Assembly (NCBI RefSeq): GCF_030376615.1 | Contig: NZ_JARRAB010000001.1 | Location: 248,001-312,000, forward strand | DNA from: Pseudomonas sp. sp1636 | Lineage (GTDB): Bacteria > Pseudomonadota > Gammaproteobacteria > Pseudomonadales > Pseudomonadaceae | DNA length: 64,000 nt | Direction: 5' to 3' | In this document: piece after piece, positions 40,035 to 55,385 of the stretch | Layout of the letters: each line of letters starts with the position of its first letter | Position numbering within the stretch: position 1 is the stretch's first letter | Position numbers and translations under genes: made by a program | Notes under the pieces: generated by a model | Told to the model about the DNA's origin: nothing | Database searches by the model: none | Seen by the model: the letters and a program-made list of their open reading frames with translations, nothing else

Positions 40035-41219
40035 TCAATCGACCTGACGCCGCAGGAAGGCCGGGATGTCCAGATAATCCAGGTCATCCTGCGGGTTCAA
40101 CTTGGCCGCAGTGGCACCGCCGCCATGGCTTTGACGCTGAACGGTGGGGCGTTCGTAGTCCTTGTAATTGACGCTTTGCTCGCCACGCGCCGGGGCGGGT
40201 TGGGCGACGGCCGGTGCACTGACTTGCACGGTATTGTCGATCACCTTGACCGGCTTCTCGATTTTCGCGCCCAGACCCGTGGCGACCACGGTGACGTGTA
40301 ACTCGTCGCGCATGTCCGGATCGATCACGGTGCCCACCTTGACGGTGGCGTGCTCGGAAGCGAACTGCTCGATGATGTTGCCGACGTCGGAGTACTCGCC
40401 CAGGGACAGGTCGGGACCGGCGGTGATGTTGACCAGGATGCCACGCGCGCCCTGCAGGTTGACGTCTTCCAGCAGCGGATTGCGGATCGCCGCCTCGGTG
40501 GCCTCGCGCGCACGGTTCGGACCGCTGGCGCAGCCGGTGCCCATCATCGCCATGCCCATTTCGCTCATCACGGTTTTCACGTCGGCGAAGTCGACGTTGA
40601 TCATGCCCGGACGCTTGATGATGTCGGAGATGCCACGCACGGCACCGGCCAGCACGTCGTCGGCCTTGGCGAACGCCGACAGCAGGCTGGCGTCTTTACC
40701 GAGGATGGTCAGCAGTTTTTCGTTGGGAATGGTGATCAGCGAGTCGACGCTTTCCGCCAGGGCGCGAATGCCCTCTTCGGCGATCTGCATGCGCTTGCGC
40801 CCTTCGAACGGGAACGGACGAGTCACCACCGCGACGGTGAGAATGCCCATTTCCTTGGCCACCTGGGCGATCACCGGCGCGGCGCCGGTGCCGGTACCGC
40901 CACCCATACCGGTGGTGATGAAGACCATGTCGCAGCCTTGCAGCACTTCGGCGATGCGCTCGCGATCTTCCATGGCGGCCTGCCGGCCGACTTCAGGGTT
41001 GGCGCCTGCGCCCAAGCCCTTGGTCACCCCAGTGCCCAGCTGCAGGATGGTGCGCGCACCGATATTTTTCAGTGCCTGGGCATCGGTATTGGCGCAGATG
41101 AACTCGACGCCTTCGATGTTGTTCTTCGCCATGTGGTTGACCGCATTACCGCCGCCGCCGCCCACGCCAATTACCTTGATGACCGCACTTTGCGGGATGT
41201 TGTCTACGAGCTCGAACAT
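40035..41219 (-). CDS. ftsZ: Cell division GTPase FtsZ
   Basis: 394 residues. Tubulin-like GTP motif GGGTGTGAAPVIA, N-terminal IKVIGVGGGGGNAVNHM, and the synergy loop with NVDFADVKTVMSEMGMAMMGTG are normal. The conserved C-terminal peptide LDYLDIPAFLRRQVD binds FtsA and ZipA. FtsZ forms the division ring on the inner membrane. It lies 55 nt after ftsA, with GGAGAGG before the ATG. The hypervariable linker is Gln/Ala-rich. Confidence 0.99.
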   Translation of the reverse strand: MFELVDNIPQSAVIKVIGVGGGGGNAVNHMAKNNIEGVEFICANTDAQALKNIGARTILQLGTGVTKGLGAGANPEVGRQAAMEDRERIAEVLQGCDMVFITTGMGGGTGTGAAPVIAQVAKEMGILTVAVVTRPFPFEGRKRMQIAEEGIRALAESVDSLITIPNEKLLTILGKDASLLSAFAKADDVLAGAVRGISDIIKRPGMINVDFADVKTVMSEMGMAMMGTGCASGPNRAREATEAAIRNPLLEDVNLQGARGILVNITAGPDLSLGEYSDVGNIIEQFASEHATVKVGTVIDPDMRDELHVTVVATGLGAKIEKPVKVIDNTVQVSAPAVAQPAPARGEQSVNYKDYERPTVQRQSHGGGATAAKLNPQDDLDYLDIPAFLRRQVD

Positions 41220-41274
41220 TTTCCCTCTCCTTTGCTTTTCTAGTTGTAACGCCTACTGCACACACGGTTCTAAA

Positions 41275-42522
41275 TCAGAAATTGCTTTGTACCCAGCGCT
41301 TCAAGCGCTCGAATGCCGGCGCCTTGAGTTCATCGCCGTAACTGCCGATGGTCGACATGGAGATGCCGTCGGCCTGCTTCTGCAGGCCATACAGCAACAG
41401 GCCCACGCTGGTGGAATAAATCGGGTTGCGCACCACGTCGGCCAGACCCTTGACGCCGTGCGGCATGCCCAGGCGCACCGGCATGTGGAAGATTTCCTCG
41501 GCCAGCTCGACCGCCCCCTCCATCTTCGAAGTGCCGCCGGTGAGGACGATGCCCGCCGGAATCAGATCCTCGTAGCCGCTGCGCCGCAGCTCGGCCTGGA
41601 TCAGGGTGAACAGCTCGTCGTAACGCGGCTCGACCACTTCGGCCAGGGACTGGCGCGACAGGTCGCGCGGCGGCCGGTCGCCGACGCTCGGCACCTTGAT
41701 GGTCTCGCCGGCACCGGCCAGCTTGGCCAGGGCACAGGCATAACGAATCTTGATTTCTTCGGCATATTGGGTCGGCGTGCGCAAGGCCATGGCGATGTCG
41801 TTGGTGACCTGATCGCCGGCAATCGGAATCACCGCGGTGTGGCGAATCGCGCCCTCGGTAAAGATGCAGATATCGGTGGTGCCGCCGCCGATATCGACCA
41901 GGCACACACCCAGCTCTTTCTCGTCGTCGGTCAACACCGCATAGGCCGAGGCCAGCTGCTCGAGAATGATGTCGTCGACTTCCAGGCCGCAGCGGCGCAC
42001 GCACTTCTCGACGTTCTGCGCCGCATTCACCGCACAGGTGACCACATGCACCTTGGCTTCCAGGCGCACGCCGGACATGCCCAGCGGCTCGCGCACGCCT
42101 TCCTGGTTGTCGATCACGTAATCCTGCGGCAGGGTGTGCAGCACCCGCTGATCCGCCGGAATGGCCACGGCCTGGGCCGCATCCAGCACGCGCTCGAGGT
42201 CGGCCGGGCTGACTTCGCGATCGCGGATGGCGACGATGCCGTGGCTGTTGAGGCTGCGGATATGGTTGCCGGCGACGCCGACGAAGGCCGAATGAATCCG
42301 GCAGCCGGCCATCAGCTGCGCCTCTTCCACCGCGCGCTGGATCGACTGTACGGTCGATTCGATATTCACCACCACGCCCTTTTTCAGGCCCCGCGACGGA
42401 TGGGTGCCGATACCGACGATTTCCAACTGGCCATCGGCGGTCACTTCACCGACCAGCGCCACCACCTTGGAGGTGCCGATATCGAGGCCAACGATCATCT
42501 TGCCGCTCTGCACATTTGCCAT
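41275..42522 (-). CDS. ftsA: Cell division protein FtsA
   Basis: 415 residues from the ATG at 42522 (MANVQSGKMIVGLDIGTSKV), with AAGG and AGGAG upstream; a start 8 codons earlier would overlap ftsQ. Actin-like ATPase motifs are visible: GLDIGTSKV, CLVDIGGGTTDI and VLTGGTSKMEGA. The C-terminal membrane-targeting helix is FERLKRWVQSNF. FtsA tethers FtsZ to the membrane and recruits later division proteins. Confidence 0.98.
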   Translation of the reverse strand: MANVQSGKMIVGLDIGTSKVVALVGEVTADGQLEIVGIGTHPSRGLKKGVVVNIESTVQSIQRAVEEAQLMAGCRIHSAFVGVAGNHIRSLNSHGIVAIRDREVSPADLERVLDAAQAVAIPADQRVLHTLPQDYVIDNQEGVREPLGMSGVRLEAKVHVVTCAVNAAQNVEKCVRRCGLEVDDIILEQLASAYAVLTDDEKELGVCLVDIGGGTTDICIFTEGAIRHTAVIPIAGDQVTNDIAMALRTPTQYAEEIKIRYACALAKLAGAGETIKVPSVGDRPPRDLSRQSLAEVVEPRYDELFTLIQAELRRSGYEDLIPAGIVLTGGTSKMEGAVELAEEIFHMPVRLGMPHGVKGLADVVRNPIYSTSVGLLLYGLQKQADGISMSTIGSYGDELKAPAFERLKRWVQSNF

Positions 42523-42542
42523 GGTTGCTGCCTTCTCCTGAT

Positions 42543-43400
42543 TCACTGCACGACAGCGGTATCGGCCGCCGTGGGCGCAACCGGCTCACGCCACGCCACG
42601 GCCAGGCCGTTGGCGTAACGCAGATCGATCCGCGCGATATTCGTTTGTTGCTCTTTCAGCGCCTTGTCGTAGATGGCGCTGAAGCGACGCATTTTTTCCA
42701 CCAGGTGGTCGCGGCCCAACAGCAGCTCGATGCCCTGCCCGGTGGAGAGGAACCAACTGCCGCGCTCACGCAACTCCAGACGCGCCACGGAAAAGCCCAT
42801 TGGACGCAACATCTGACTGAGCACCTGATACTGCTGCATGACTTTCTGCTGGGCCCGCTTGGGGCCATACAGCTGCGGCAGGTGCTGATAATTCGCCTGT
42901 TCCTTGGGCGCGAAAGCTTGCCCCTGGTTGTTCAACAGGGCTTCATCGCCCCAACGGGCAATCGGCAAGTGCTCCTCGAGACGCACCAGCAGCTGATCCG
43001 GCCATACCCGACGTACCTGCGCGCTGGCGATCCAGGGCATCTGCTCCAGTTCATGGCGCATACCCGGCAGATCGACACTGAAGAAGCTCGCCTTGGCGAA
43101 CGGCTCGATACGCTGCTGTACCGCCTGCTGGCTGATGTAGCTGAGGTCGCCCTCGACGCTGATCTTGGCGATCGGCCGATCGGCATAAGGCAGCAGACGC
43201 TGCGCCAACTCGTAAGCGGCGAAGCCCAACAGCAACAGCAGCAGCGGCCAGGCGATGCGCTTGAGCAAAGAGAGATTGGGCCTGGGCAAGCGCAGGCTGA
43301 TCGGCTCCTTGGCCACCAGGCGGCTGGCGCCGCGCTGCGCAGGCTTGCCGCGCAACGGAGCACGTGCAGAACCTGGCTGGTGGCGCAGAGTGGCGATCAT
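42543..43400 (-). CDS. ftsQ: Cell division protein FtsQ
   Basis: 285 residues: cytoplasmic lead, one membrane segment (about 50-67, [19 protein letters not shown]), a POTRA domain ([22 protein letters not shown]) and the beta domain ([31 protein letters not shown]). It is the bitopic scaffold joining FtsA/FtsZ side with FtsB-FtsL in the divisome. It follows ddlB by 3 nt and precedes ftsA. Confidence 0.95.
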   Translation of the reverse strand: MIATLRHQPGSARAPLRGKPAQRGASRLVAKEPISLRLPRPNLSLLKRIAWPLLLLLLGFAAYELAQRLLPYADRPIAKISVEGDLSYISQQAVQQRIEPFAKASFFSVDLPGMRHELEQMPWIASAQVRRVWPDQLLVRLEEHLPIARWGDEALLNNQGQAFAPKEQANYQHLPQLYGPKRAQQKVMQQYQVLSQMLRPMGFSVARLELRERGSWFLSTGQGIELLLGRDHLVEKMRRFSAIYDKALKEQQTNIARIDLRYANGLAVAWREPVAPTAADTAVVQ

Positions 43401-43403
43401 GGC

Positions 43404-45803
<2,400 letters not shown>

Positions 45804-45811
<8 letters not shown>

Positions 45812-46874
45812 GGGCCACCTCCAGGCAAATATCGACAACAGTACGGGTTGCATCGGGCTTGGCCAGACGCCGCGCGGTGCGCGCCATTTCTTTCAATCGT
45901 TCTGGGTGCATCAAAACCTCGGACAGCTGGGCGGCCAGCGTGGCGGCGTCTGTGGAGCGTTGCGGCAGAAGGACGGCAGCGCCCTCCCTGGCGAGATAGC
46001 CGGCGTTATGGGTCTGGTGATCGTCGATGGCATGCGGCAGCGGCAGCAGGAATGACGGCAGACCGGCGGCGGCCAGTTCGCTGACGGTCAAGGCGCCGGC
46101 GCGACACACCACCAAGTCGGCCCAGCCGTAGGCACCGGCCATGTCCTTGATAAAAGGGGCGACCTGCGCTTCGACGCCGGCATCGCGGTAACGTTCGCCA
46201 GTAATTGCATCGTGCTGCTTGCCGGCCTGGTGAAACACCTCCGGGCGCAACTCGCCCGGCAGCAACGCCAGCGCGGCCGGCAGCAGTTTGTTCAGCGGCT
46301 CGGCGCCCAGACTGCCACCCAGGATCAGCAGGCGCGGGCGGCGATTGCGCAGTGCCGCGCGCGGGGTTTCCAGGAACAGCTCCTCGCGCACCGGATTGCC
46401 AGTGGTGCGGCGCTTGGCCGAAGCACCGAAGGTATTCGGGAAGGCCTCGCACACGCGACTGGCGAAGGGCACCAGGCTGCGATTGGCGGTACCGGCCACG
46501 GCATTCTGCTCGTGGATGATCAAGGGCGCGCCGCCCAGCCTGGCCGCCAGGCCGCCGGGACCGGTGACGAAACCGCCCATGCCGAGCACGCACACCGGCT
46601 GCAGCTCGCGCACCACTTTGCGCGCCTGGAACAGCGCCTTGAGCAGCTGCAACGGCGCCTTGAGCAGCGACAACTTGCCCTTGCCGCGCAGCCCGCTGAC
46701 GTCGATCAGATGCAACGGCAGGTTGGCGGCCGGTACCAATTCGTTCTCGATGCCGCGCGGGGTGCCCAGCCAGTGCACGCGGTAACCGCGCGCCTGGAAT
46801 TCGCGCGCACAGGCCAGCGCCGGGAACACGTGCCCGCCGGTACCGCCGGCCATGATCAGCACATTACCGGGCAT
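45804..46874 (-). CDS. murG: MurG lipid II synthase (GlcNAc transferase)
   Basis: 356 residues from the ATG at 46874, overlapping ftsW by 11 nt; it gives [20 protein letters not shown] with the first glycine-rich loop. Other motifs: [41 protein letters not shown], and the UDP-GlcNAc site [19 protein letters not shown]. MurG adds GlcNAc to lipid I on the cytoplasmic face of the membrane. GT-B fold family 28, full length. Confidence 0.98.
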
Positions 46875-48075
46875 GGGCAGGCTCCTCGGTAAAATCCGAC
46901 TCAGCGAAGTCGACATCCTCGCTACCCAGTTGGGTGCGCCGCTCCCACTCGATGCGCAGCAGCAGCGCCAGGCTGACGCAGCAGATCACCAGGGAACTGC
47001 CGCCGTAGCTGAGGAACGGCAGGGTCAAACCCTTGGTCGGCAGCAGGCCGATGTTGACCCCAATATTGATCAGGAATTGGCCGATCCACAGGAAAGCCAA
47101 GCCGTAGGCGACATAGGCGGCGAAAAACTGCTTGGCCTGCTCCGCCCACAGACCGATGTACAGGGCACGCACGCTGACGAAGACGAACAAGGCCACGGTG
47201 GTCAACGCGCCGATCATGCCCAGCTCTTCGGCGAGCACGGCGAAGACGAAGTCGGTGTGCGCCTCCGGCAGGTAGAACTGCTTCTGAATGCTGTTGCCCA
47301 GACCGACACCCAACCATTCGCCCCGGCCGAAGGCGATCAGCGCCTGGGTCAACTGATAGCCGGAACCGAATTGGTCGGCCCAGGGGTCGGTGAAGGTGAT
47401 CAGGCGTTGCAGGCGGTACTCCTGGGTCTGCACCAGGACGAACACCGCGCCGACGGCCAGGGCGACCATCAGGCCGAAACGCAGCAGGCCGACGCCGCCG
47501 AGGAACAGCATGGCCGCCGCGGCGCCCATCATCACCACGGTGGCGCCGAAGTCCGGCTCCAGCAACAGCAGGCCGGCCATGGGCAACAGCACGATGAAGG
47601 GCTTGAAGAAACCGGCCCAGCTTTCGCGCACTTCCGCCTGACGACGCACCAGGTAACCGGCCAGGTAGATCACCACGAGCAGTTTGGCGATTTCCGACGG
47701 CTGCACGTTGAAGGCGCCGAAACCGATCCAGCGCATCGAACCATTGACCTCCCGGCCGATACCCGGCACCAGCACCAGCGTCAGCAAGGCGAAGGCCGCC
47801 AGCAGCGCCATTGCGCTGAAGCGTTGCCAGCTTGCCAGCGGAACCAACAGCACCACAACGGCGGCAGCGAGGCCGACCAACAGGTAAATCAGGTGACGGA
47901 GCATGTAGTACAACGGGCTGCCCGCATTCACCGCGGCCACCTCGGTGGAGGCGGAAGCGATCATCACCAGACCCAGGCCGAGCAGGGCCAGGCAGCCGGC
48001 CAGCAACGGAAAGTCCAGATCCACACCCTGACGGCCGAACAGCGGGGACGGGTACAGGCGCAGGAAGGCCAGCAT
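46864..48075 (-). CDS. ftsW: Peptidoglycan glycosyltransferase FtsW
   Basis: 403 residues with about ten membrane segments, SEDS family. Catalytic loop text is SGYQLTQALIAFGRGEWLGVGLGNS, and FLPEAHTDFVFAV-like LPEAHTDFVFAVLAEELG follows; the C-terminal KGLTLPFLSYGGSS is typical. FtsW polymerises septal glycan strands with FtsI. Its ATG overlaps the murD stop by one base (TGATG). Confidence 0.97.
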   Translation of the reverse strand: MLAFLRLYPSPLFGRQGVDLDFPLLAGCLALLGLGLVMIASASTEVAAVNAGSPLYYMLRHLIYLLVGLAAAVVVLLVPLASWQRFSAMALLAAFALLTLVLVPGIGREVNGSMRWIGFGAFNVQPSEIAKLLVVIYLAGYLVRRQAEVRESWAGFFKPFIVLLPMAGLLLLEPDFGATVVMMGAAAAMLFLGGVGLLRFGLMVALAVGAVFVLVQTQEYRLQRLITFTDPWADQFGSGYQLTQALIAFGRGEWLGVGLGNSIQKQFYLPEAHTDFVFAVLAEELGMIGALTTVALFVFVSVRALYIGLWAEQAKQFFAAYVAYGLAFLWIGQFLINIGVNIGLLPTKGLTLPFLSYGGSSLVICCVSLALLLRIEWERRTQLGSEDVDFAESDFTEEPAHAR

Positions 48076-49421
48076 CAGACGAGTGCCCCCACGGCCTGGG
48101 CGAACAGGCGTCCGCGCTCTTCAAAATTCTTGAACATGTCCAGGCTGGCGCAGGCCGGCGAGAGCAGCACCGCATCGCCCGCCTGGGCCAGTTCTGCGGA
48201 GCGCCGCACGGCCTCCTCCAGGCTGGTTACCCGGATCAGCGGTACGCCGTCGCCGAGCGCCGCGGCCAGGCGCTCGGCATCGCGGCCGAGCAATAGCACG
48301 GCGCGGCAGAACCGTGCGACCGGCTTGGCCAAGGCCGAGAAGTCGGCACCCTTGCCGTCGCCGCCGGCGATCAACACCAGCTTGCCGGCGATATCCGCGC
48401 CCAGGCCCTCGATGGCGGCCAGGGCGGCGCCGACGTTGGTCGCCTTGGAATCGTCGTAGTAGCTCACGGCGTCACGCTCGCCGACCCACTGGCAGCGATG
48501 CGGCAGGCCGGCGAAGCGCTTCAGGGCCTCCAGCATCGGCTCGAACGGCAGGCCGACCGCATGCCCCAGGGCCAACGCCGCCAGGGCGTTGGCCTGATTG
48601 TGCGCGCCACGGATTTTCAGCTCGCGCACCGCCAGCAGTGCGTCGAACTGGTAAGCCAAGTATTTCTCGCCGTTCTCCTCGAGCAGACCGAAGCGCTTGA
48701 AGTCCGGCTTGCCCAGACCGAACAACCAGCACGGCAGGTCGTCCGCCACCAGCGGCCGCGACAAAGCATCGTCGCGATTGACCACCACCTGGCGCGCGCC
48801 GCGGAAGATCCGGTGCTTGGCCAGGTGATAGGCGGCCAGCGAGGCATAGCGATCCATATGGTCTTCGCTGATGTTCAGGCAGGTCGCCACTTCGGCGTTG
48901 AGCTGATCGGTGGTTTCCAGTTGGAAGCTGGACAGCTCCAGGACATACAGCTCCACTTCATCGCTCAACAGGTCGAGCGCCGGGGTGCCGAGGTTGCCGC
49001 CGACCGCGACCTTCTTGCCGGCCGCCGCCGCCATCTCGCCGACCAATGTGGTCACCGTGCTCTTGGCGTTGGAGCCGGTGATGGCGACGATCGGTGCCTT
49101 GGCATAACGGGCGAACAGGTCGATGTCGCCGGACAGCTTGACCCCGCGCGCGGACGCCGCCTGCAGCGCCGGGGTGGCGATGGCCAGGCCCGGGCTGACC
49201 AGCAGCTCGTTGGCGCGGCAGAGGAAGTCCACGTCCAGTTCGCCGCAACGCACTTCCACCTGCGGGAACTGCTCACGCAAGGTGGCCAGTTCCGGCGGGT
49301 TGGCACGGGTGTCGACCACGGCGAACGGCAAGCCCTGGCGCGCGAGGAAGCGCACCAGGGACAGGCCGCTCTTGCCGAGGCCGACAACGATGCGGAATTG
49401 GTCGGAAGCGATCAGGCTCAT
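48075..49421 (-). CDS. murD: UDP-N-acetylmuramoylalanine-D-glutamate ligase
   Basis: 448 residues. The N-terminal FRIVVGLGKSGLSLVRFLA is the UMA-binding Rossmann domain. The ATP loop is AITGSNAKSTVTTLVGEMA, Ala-Lys-Ser in place of the more usual GTNGKST, as in other pseudomonads. The C-terminus contains LLSPACASLDMFKNFEERG. MurD adds D-Glu to UDP-MurNAc-L-Ala. GAGGAG lies before the ATG; mraY ends 7 nt upstream. Confidence 0.97.
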   Translation of the reverse strand: MSLIASDQFRIVVGLGKSGLSLVRFLARQGLPFAVVDTRANPPELATLREQFPQVEVRCGELDVDFLCRANELLVSPGLAIATPALQAASARGVKLSGDIDLFARYAKAPIVAITGSNAKSTVTTLVGEMAAAAGKKVAVGGNLGTPALDLLSDEVELYVLELSSFQLETTDQLNAEVATCLNISEDHMDRYASLAAYHLAKHRIFRGARQVVVNRDDALSRPLVADDLPCWLFGLGKPDFKRFGLLEENGEKYLAYQFDALLAVRELKIRGAHNQANALAALALGHAVGLPFEPMLEALKRFAGLPHRCQWVGERDAVSYYDDSKATNVGAALAAIEGLGADIAGKLVLIAGGDGKGADFSALAKPVARFCRAVLLLGRDAERLAAALGDGVPLIRVTSLEEAVRRSAELAQAGDAVLLSPACASLDMFKNFEERGRLFAQAVGALV

Positions 49422-49428
49422 AGTCTCC

Positions 49429-50511
49429 TCAACGCAATTTCAGGGTGGCAAGGCCGATCAACACCAGAATCACGGTGATGATCCAGAAACGCACGATGAC
49501 CCGCGGCTCGGGCCAGCCTTTCAGTTCGAAGTGGTGATGAATCGGCGCCATGCGGAATACCCGCTTGCCGGTCAATTTGAAGGAGGCGACCTGGATGATC
49601 ACCGACAGGGTTTCCATGACGAACACCCCGCCCATGATGAACAGCACCACTTCCTGGCGCACGATCACCGCGATGGTGCCCAGGGCCGCGCCCAGCGCCA
49701 GCGCGCCGACGTCACCCATGAACACCTGGGCCGGGTAGGTGTTGAACCACAAGAAGCCCAGGCCGGCGCCGACCAGGGCGGCGCAGAACACGATTAGCTC
49801 GCCCGCCCCCGGCAAATACGGAATAAACAGGTATTCGGCAAACTTCACGTTGCCCGACAGGTAGCAGAAGATGCCCAGGGCGCCGCCGACCATCACGGTG
49901 GGCAGGATCGCCAGGCCATCCAGGCCGTCGGTCAGGTTGACCGCATTGCTCGAACCGACGATGACGAAATAGGTCAGCACCACGAAGCCCGCGCCCAACG
50001 GGATGCCCACGTCTTTGAGCAGCGGCAGGATCAGGGTGGTTTCCGCAGGAGTCTGCGCGGTCATATAAAGGAACAAGGCCGCCGCCAGACCGAACACCGA
50101 CTGCCAGAAATACTTCCAGCGACTCGGCAGGCCGCGCGAATCCTTCTCGATCACCTTGCGGTAGTCGTCGACCCAGCCGATCGCGCCGAACAGCAGGGTC
50201 ACCGCCAGCACCACCCACACGTAGCGATTGCTCAGGTCGGCCCAGAGCAGGGTGCTGATCGCGATGGCGGAGAGAATCAAGGCGCCGCCCATGGTCGGCG
50301 TGCCCTTCTTCGACAGGTGCGACTGCGGCCCGTCATTGCGCACCGACTGGCCGATTTGACGGATCTGCAGGGTGCGGATCATCCACGGCCCCAGCCACAA
50401 CGACAGCGCCAGTGCGGTCAGCACACCGAGAATCCCGCGCAGGGTCAGGTACTGAAAGACCGCGAAGCCCTTGTAGAACTGTTGCAGGTACTCCGCCAAC
50501 AGCAGCAGCAT
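49429..50511 (-). CDS. mraY: Phospho-N-acetylmuramoyl-pentapeptide-transferase
   Basis: 360 residues, ten membrane segments. Active-site loops are visible: [30 protein letters not shown] with the Asp pair, [16 protein letters not shown], and [14 protein letters not shown]; the tail has [18 protein letters not shown]. It attaches phospho-MurNAc-pentapeptide to undecaprenyl phosphate (lipid I). It starts immediately after the murF stop. Confidence 0.98.
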   Translation of the reverse strand: MLLLLAEYLQQFYKGFAVFQYLTLRGILGVLTALALSLWLGPWMIRTLQIRQIGQSVRNDGPQSHLSKKGTPTMGGALILSAIAISTLLWADLSNRYVWVVLAVTLLFGAIGWVDDYRKVIEKDSRGLPSRWKYFWQSVFGLAAALFLYMTAQTPAETTLILPLLKDVGIPLGAGFVVLTYFVIVGSSNAVNLTDGLDGLAILPTVMVGGALGIFCYLSGNVKFAEYLFIPYLPGAGELIVFCAALVGAGLGFLWFNTYPAQVFMGDVGALALGAALGTIAVIVRQEVVLFIMGGVFVMETLSVIIQVASFKLTGKRVFRMAPIHHHFELKGWPEPRVIVRFWIITVILVLIGLATLKLR

Positions 50512-51906
50512 TTAATGACTCTCCATTGGGTGATTCTCGCTGGATGTGCCACAGAGCGCCGCCACGACTTTATCCATCGCGGCGCTGCGTGAACCCTTGA
50601 TTAGAATGGTGGTGTCGCCCTGCTCGGCGCGTAACGCTTCGATCAGGCCGGCTTGCTCGGCAAAATGCCGGCCAGCGGCGCCAAACGCTGCCACCGCATG
50701 GGCCATCAGGGGGCCAACCGCATAGAGCGCGGTCACCTTGCCCGCGGCATAGCTACCTAGATCGCGGTGGGCCTGCTCGGCCCAGGTACCCAACTCGCCC
50801 ATGTCCCCGAGCACCAGAACGGTGCGACCGGAGAAGCCGGCGAGTATATCAATCGCCGCGCACATCGACGCGGGGTTGGCGTTGTAGCTGTCATCGATGA
50901 CCCGCACGCCATTGTCCGCCAACTGCGCTACGGCGCGGCCTCTGACCGGCTGCAGGTTTTCCAGGCCGGTTTTAATATCGACCAACGGCACGCACAGGGC
51001 CTGCGCAGCCGCAGCTGCCGCCAGGGCATTGGCGACGTTGTGCTCGCCGAGCAGATTGAGCTGTATCCGTGCCAGACCCCCGGCGCAGTGCAGGGTGAAG
51101 GCCGAGCAACCGCGCGCATCGCGGCTCAGGTCGCGGGCATGGAAGTCGGCCATCGGATTGTGCAAAGCGAAACTGAGGATCCGCTTGGCGCCAACGCGCC
51201 GTTGCCAGAGCGCAAAGGCCGCATCGTCGCGATTGAGCACGGCAACCCCGCCCTCGCCCAACCCTTCGAGGATCTCGCCTTTGGCCTCGACGATTTTTTC
51301 CGGCCCGCCAAACTCGCCAACATGGGCGGTGCCGGCATTGGTGATGATGGCCACCTGCGGTTGGGTCAGCCCGACCGTGTAGGCGATCTCGCCGACATGG
51401 TTGGCGCCCAGCTCGATCACCGCCGCGACATGTTCGGGCGCCAACTCAAGGAGCGTCAGGGGCGCCCCCAGGTCGTTGTTCAGATTGCCGCGGGTAGCGA
51501 GCACGGCACCGCCTTGCGCGCCGAACGCCGTGCGCAGAATGCTGGCCAGCATTTCCTTGACCGTGGTCTTGCCGCTGGAACCGGTGACCGCCACCAGCGG
51601 ACCGCCATAGGCCTGACGATTGAGGGCGCCGAGCCGACCAAGCGCCAGACGCGTATCGGCCACCAGCACCTGTGGCAATGGTGCATCCGCCACTTCCCGC
51701 TCGACCAGCGCCGCCACCGCGCCCTTGGCGGCGACATCGGCCAGGTAGTGGTGGCCATCGAAGTTCGGCCCGCTCAGGGCGACGAATAGCTGGCCCGGTT
51801 GAATAGAACGGCTGTCGGTGCTGACCGCCGCGAAGGCGCAATCTTCACCGATCAGGCGCGCCTGCAGCGGCGCGCTGATTTCGCTCAAACGCAGGGTTTT
51901 AAGCAT
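50512..51906 (-). CDS. murF: UDP-MurNAc-tripeptide-D-alanyl-D-alanine ligase
   Basis: 464 residues from the ATG at 51906, overlapping the murE end by 8 nt; longer frames upstream lie within murE. ATP loop AVTGSSGKTTVKEMLASIL, then LGANHVGEIAYTVGLTQPQVAIITN and DSYNANPASMCAAIDIL. MurF adds D-Ala-D-Ala, completing the cytoplasmic pentapeptide precursor. Mur-ligase three-domain organisation complete. Confidence 0.97.
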   Translation of the reverse strand: MLKTLRLSEISAPLQARLIGEDCAFAAVSTDSRSIQPGQLFVALSGPNFDGHHYLADVAAKGAVAALVEREVADAPLPQVLVADTRLALGRLGALNRQAYGGPLVAVTGSSGKTTVKEMLASILRTAFGAQGGAVLATRGNLNNDLGAPLTLLELAPEHVAAVIELGANHVGEIAYTVGLTQPQVAIITNAGTAHVGEFGGPEKIVEAKGEILEGLGEGGVAVLNRDDAAFALWQRRVGAKRILSFALHNPMADFHARDLSRDARGCSAFTLHCAGGLARIQLNLLGEHNVANALAAAAAAQALCVPLVDIKTGLENLQPVRGRAVAQLADNGVRVIDDSYNANPASMCAAIDILAGFSGRTVLVLGDMGELGTWAEQAHRDLGSYAAGKVTALYAVGPLMAHAVAAFGAAGRHFAEQAGLIEALRAEQGDTTILIKGSRSAAMDKVVAALCGTSSENHPMESH

Positions 51907-53361
51907 GCGCCACCTCCCATGCAGCCAGGGCTTTGCCTGCTTCGAGCAAATCGGAGAATGGCTGGCGCACGCCGTTGATTTCCTGATAGTCCTCATGCCC
52001 CTTGCCGGCCAGCACCAGCACATCGGCCGGGCTGGCAGTGGCGATCAACTGGGCGATGGCCTGGCCGCGACCATGGACGAACTGCACCCGCTCAGGCGCG
52101 GCAAAACCTGTGCGGATATCGCTGAAGATCTGCTCGGGCGCCTCGCCACGTGGGTTGTCGTCGGTGACCAGCACGCCATCGGCGAGACGCTCGACCACGG
52201 CCGCCATCAGCGGGCGCTTGCCGCGATCACGCTCGCCGCCGCAGCCGAACAGGCACAGCAGACGACCTTCGACATGCGGGCGCAGGGCTTCGAGCACCTT
52301 CTCCAGGGCATCCGGGGTGTGCGCGTAATCGACCACCACCAATGGCTGCCGGGCGCCACCCAGACGCTGCATGCGCCCCACCGGGCCCTGCAACTGCGGG
52401 AGCACCCTGAGGATTTCGTCGAGCGGATAATCCATGCCCAGCAGCGCACCGACCACCGCCAGCAGGTTGCTCAGGTTGAAACGCCCCAGCAGCGAGCTGC
52501 GCACGTTACCTTCGCCGCGCGGGGTGACCAGCTTGACGCGCACGCCCTGCTCGTCGAATTGGGCATCGCGGCAGTACAGATAGGCCGCGGGGTCTTCCAG
52601 GCTATAGCTGATCAGGCGCGAGTCATGCTCGGCACGGGCCAGCTCGCGACCGAATTGGTCGTCCAGATTGAGCACCCGGCAACGCAACCCCGGCCAGGCG
52701 AACAAGGCCGCCTTGGCTTCGCCATAGGCGTCCATCGAACCGTGATAGTCCAGATGATCGCGCGACAGGTTGGTGAACACCGCCACGTCGAACGCCAGCG
52801 CGGTCACGCGGCCCTGGTGCAAGCCGTGGGAGGAGACTTCCATCGCCACCGCACGGGCACCGGCATTCTTCAGGTCGGCCAAGGTGGCCTGCACGCCGAT
52901 GGGATCCGGGGTGGTATGCCGGCCCAGGGCCAGCGCGTTGTAAAAGCCGTTACCCAGGGTGCCGACGATGCCGCAGCGTTCCCCCAGCAGATCCAATGCC
53001 TGGGCCAACAGCTGGCTGACGCTGGTCTTGCCGTTGGTGCCGGTAATGCCGACCAGATGCAAACCCCGGCTCGGCTCGCCGTAGAAGCGTCCGGCAATGG
53101 CCGACAGCTGGCCGGCCAAGCCCTTGATCGCCAGCAACTCGGCGCTGCTGGCCGTCATCGCGGGCGCAGCCTCGGCCTCATAGGCCACCGCAGCGGCGCC
53201 GCGGGCAATAGCGTCGGCAATATGCACGCGGCCATCCTGCTGGCTCCCCGGCACGGCCAGGAACAGATCACCGGGGCGCACCTTGCGGCTGTCCAGGGTC
53301 AATTCACGGATCAGCACCGCACTGGCGGCTTCAGGTAACAGTTGATTCAGCGGCATGGGCA

Positions 53362-53362
<1 letters not shown>
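51899..53362 (-). CDS. murE: UDP-MurNAc-L-Ala-D-Glu meso-diaminopimelate ligase
   Basis: 487 residues. The N-terminal text LTLDSRKVRPGDLFLAVPG is the UDP domain; GITGTNGKTSVSQLLAQAL is the ATP loop; the DNPR motif that selects meso-diaminopimelate is present in VTDDNPRGEAPEQI. It adds meso-DAP to UDP-MurNAc-L-Ala-D-Glu. ATG overlaps the ftsI stop by one base (TGATG). Confidence 0.97.

Positions 53363-55381
<2,019 letters not shown>

Positions 55382-55385
<4 letters not shown>

Noticed and set aside
40168..42618. 816-codon plus-strand open frame
   Set aside because: Antisense to ftsZ and ftsA, no recognisable domain.
46852..48459. 535-codon plus-strand open frame
   Set aside because: Antisense to ftsW and murD, highly repetitive Gln/His composition of a shadow frame.
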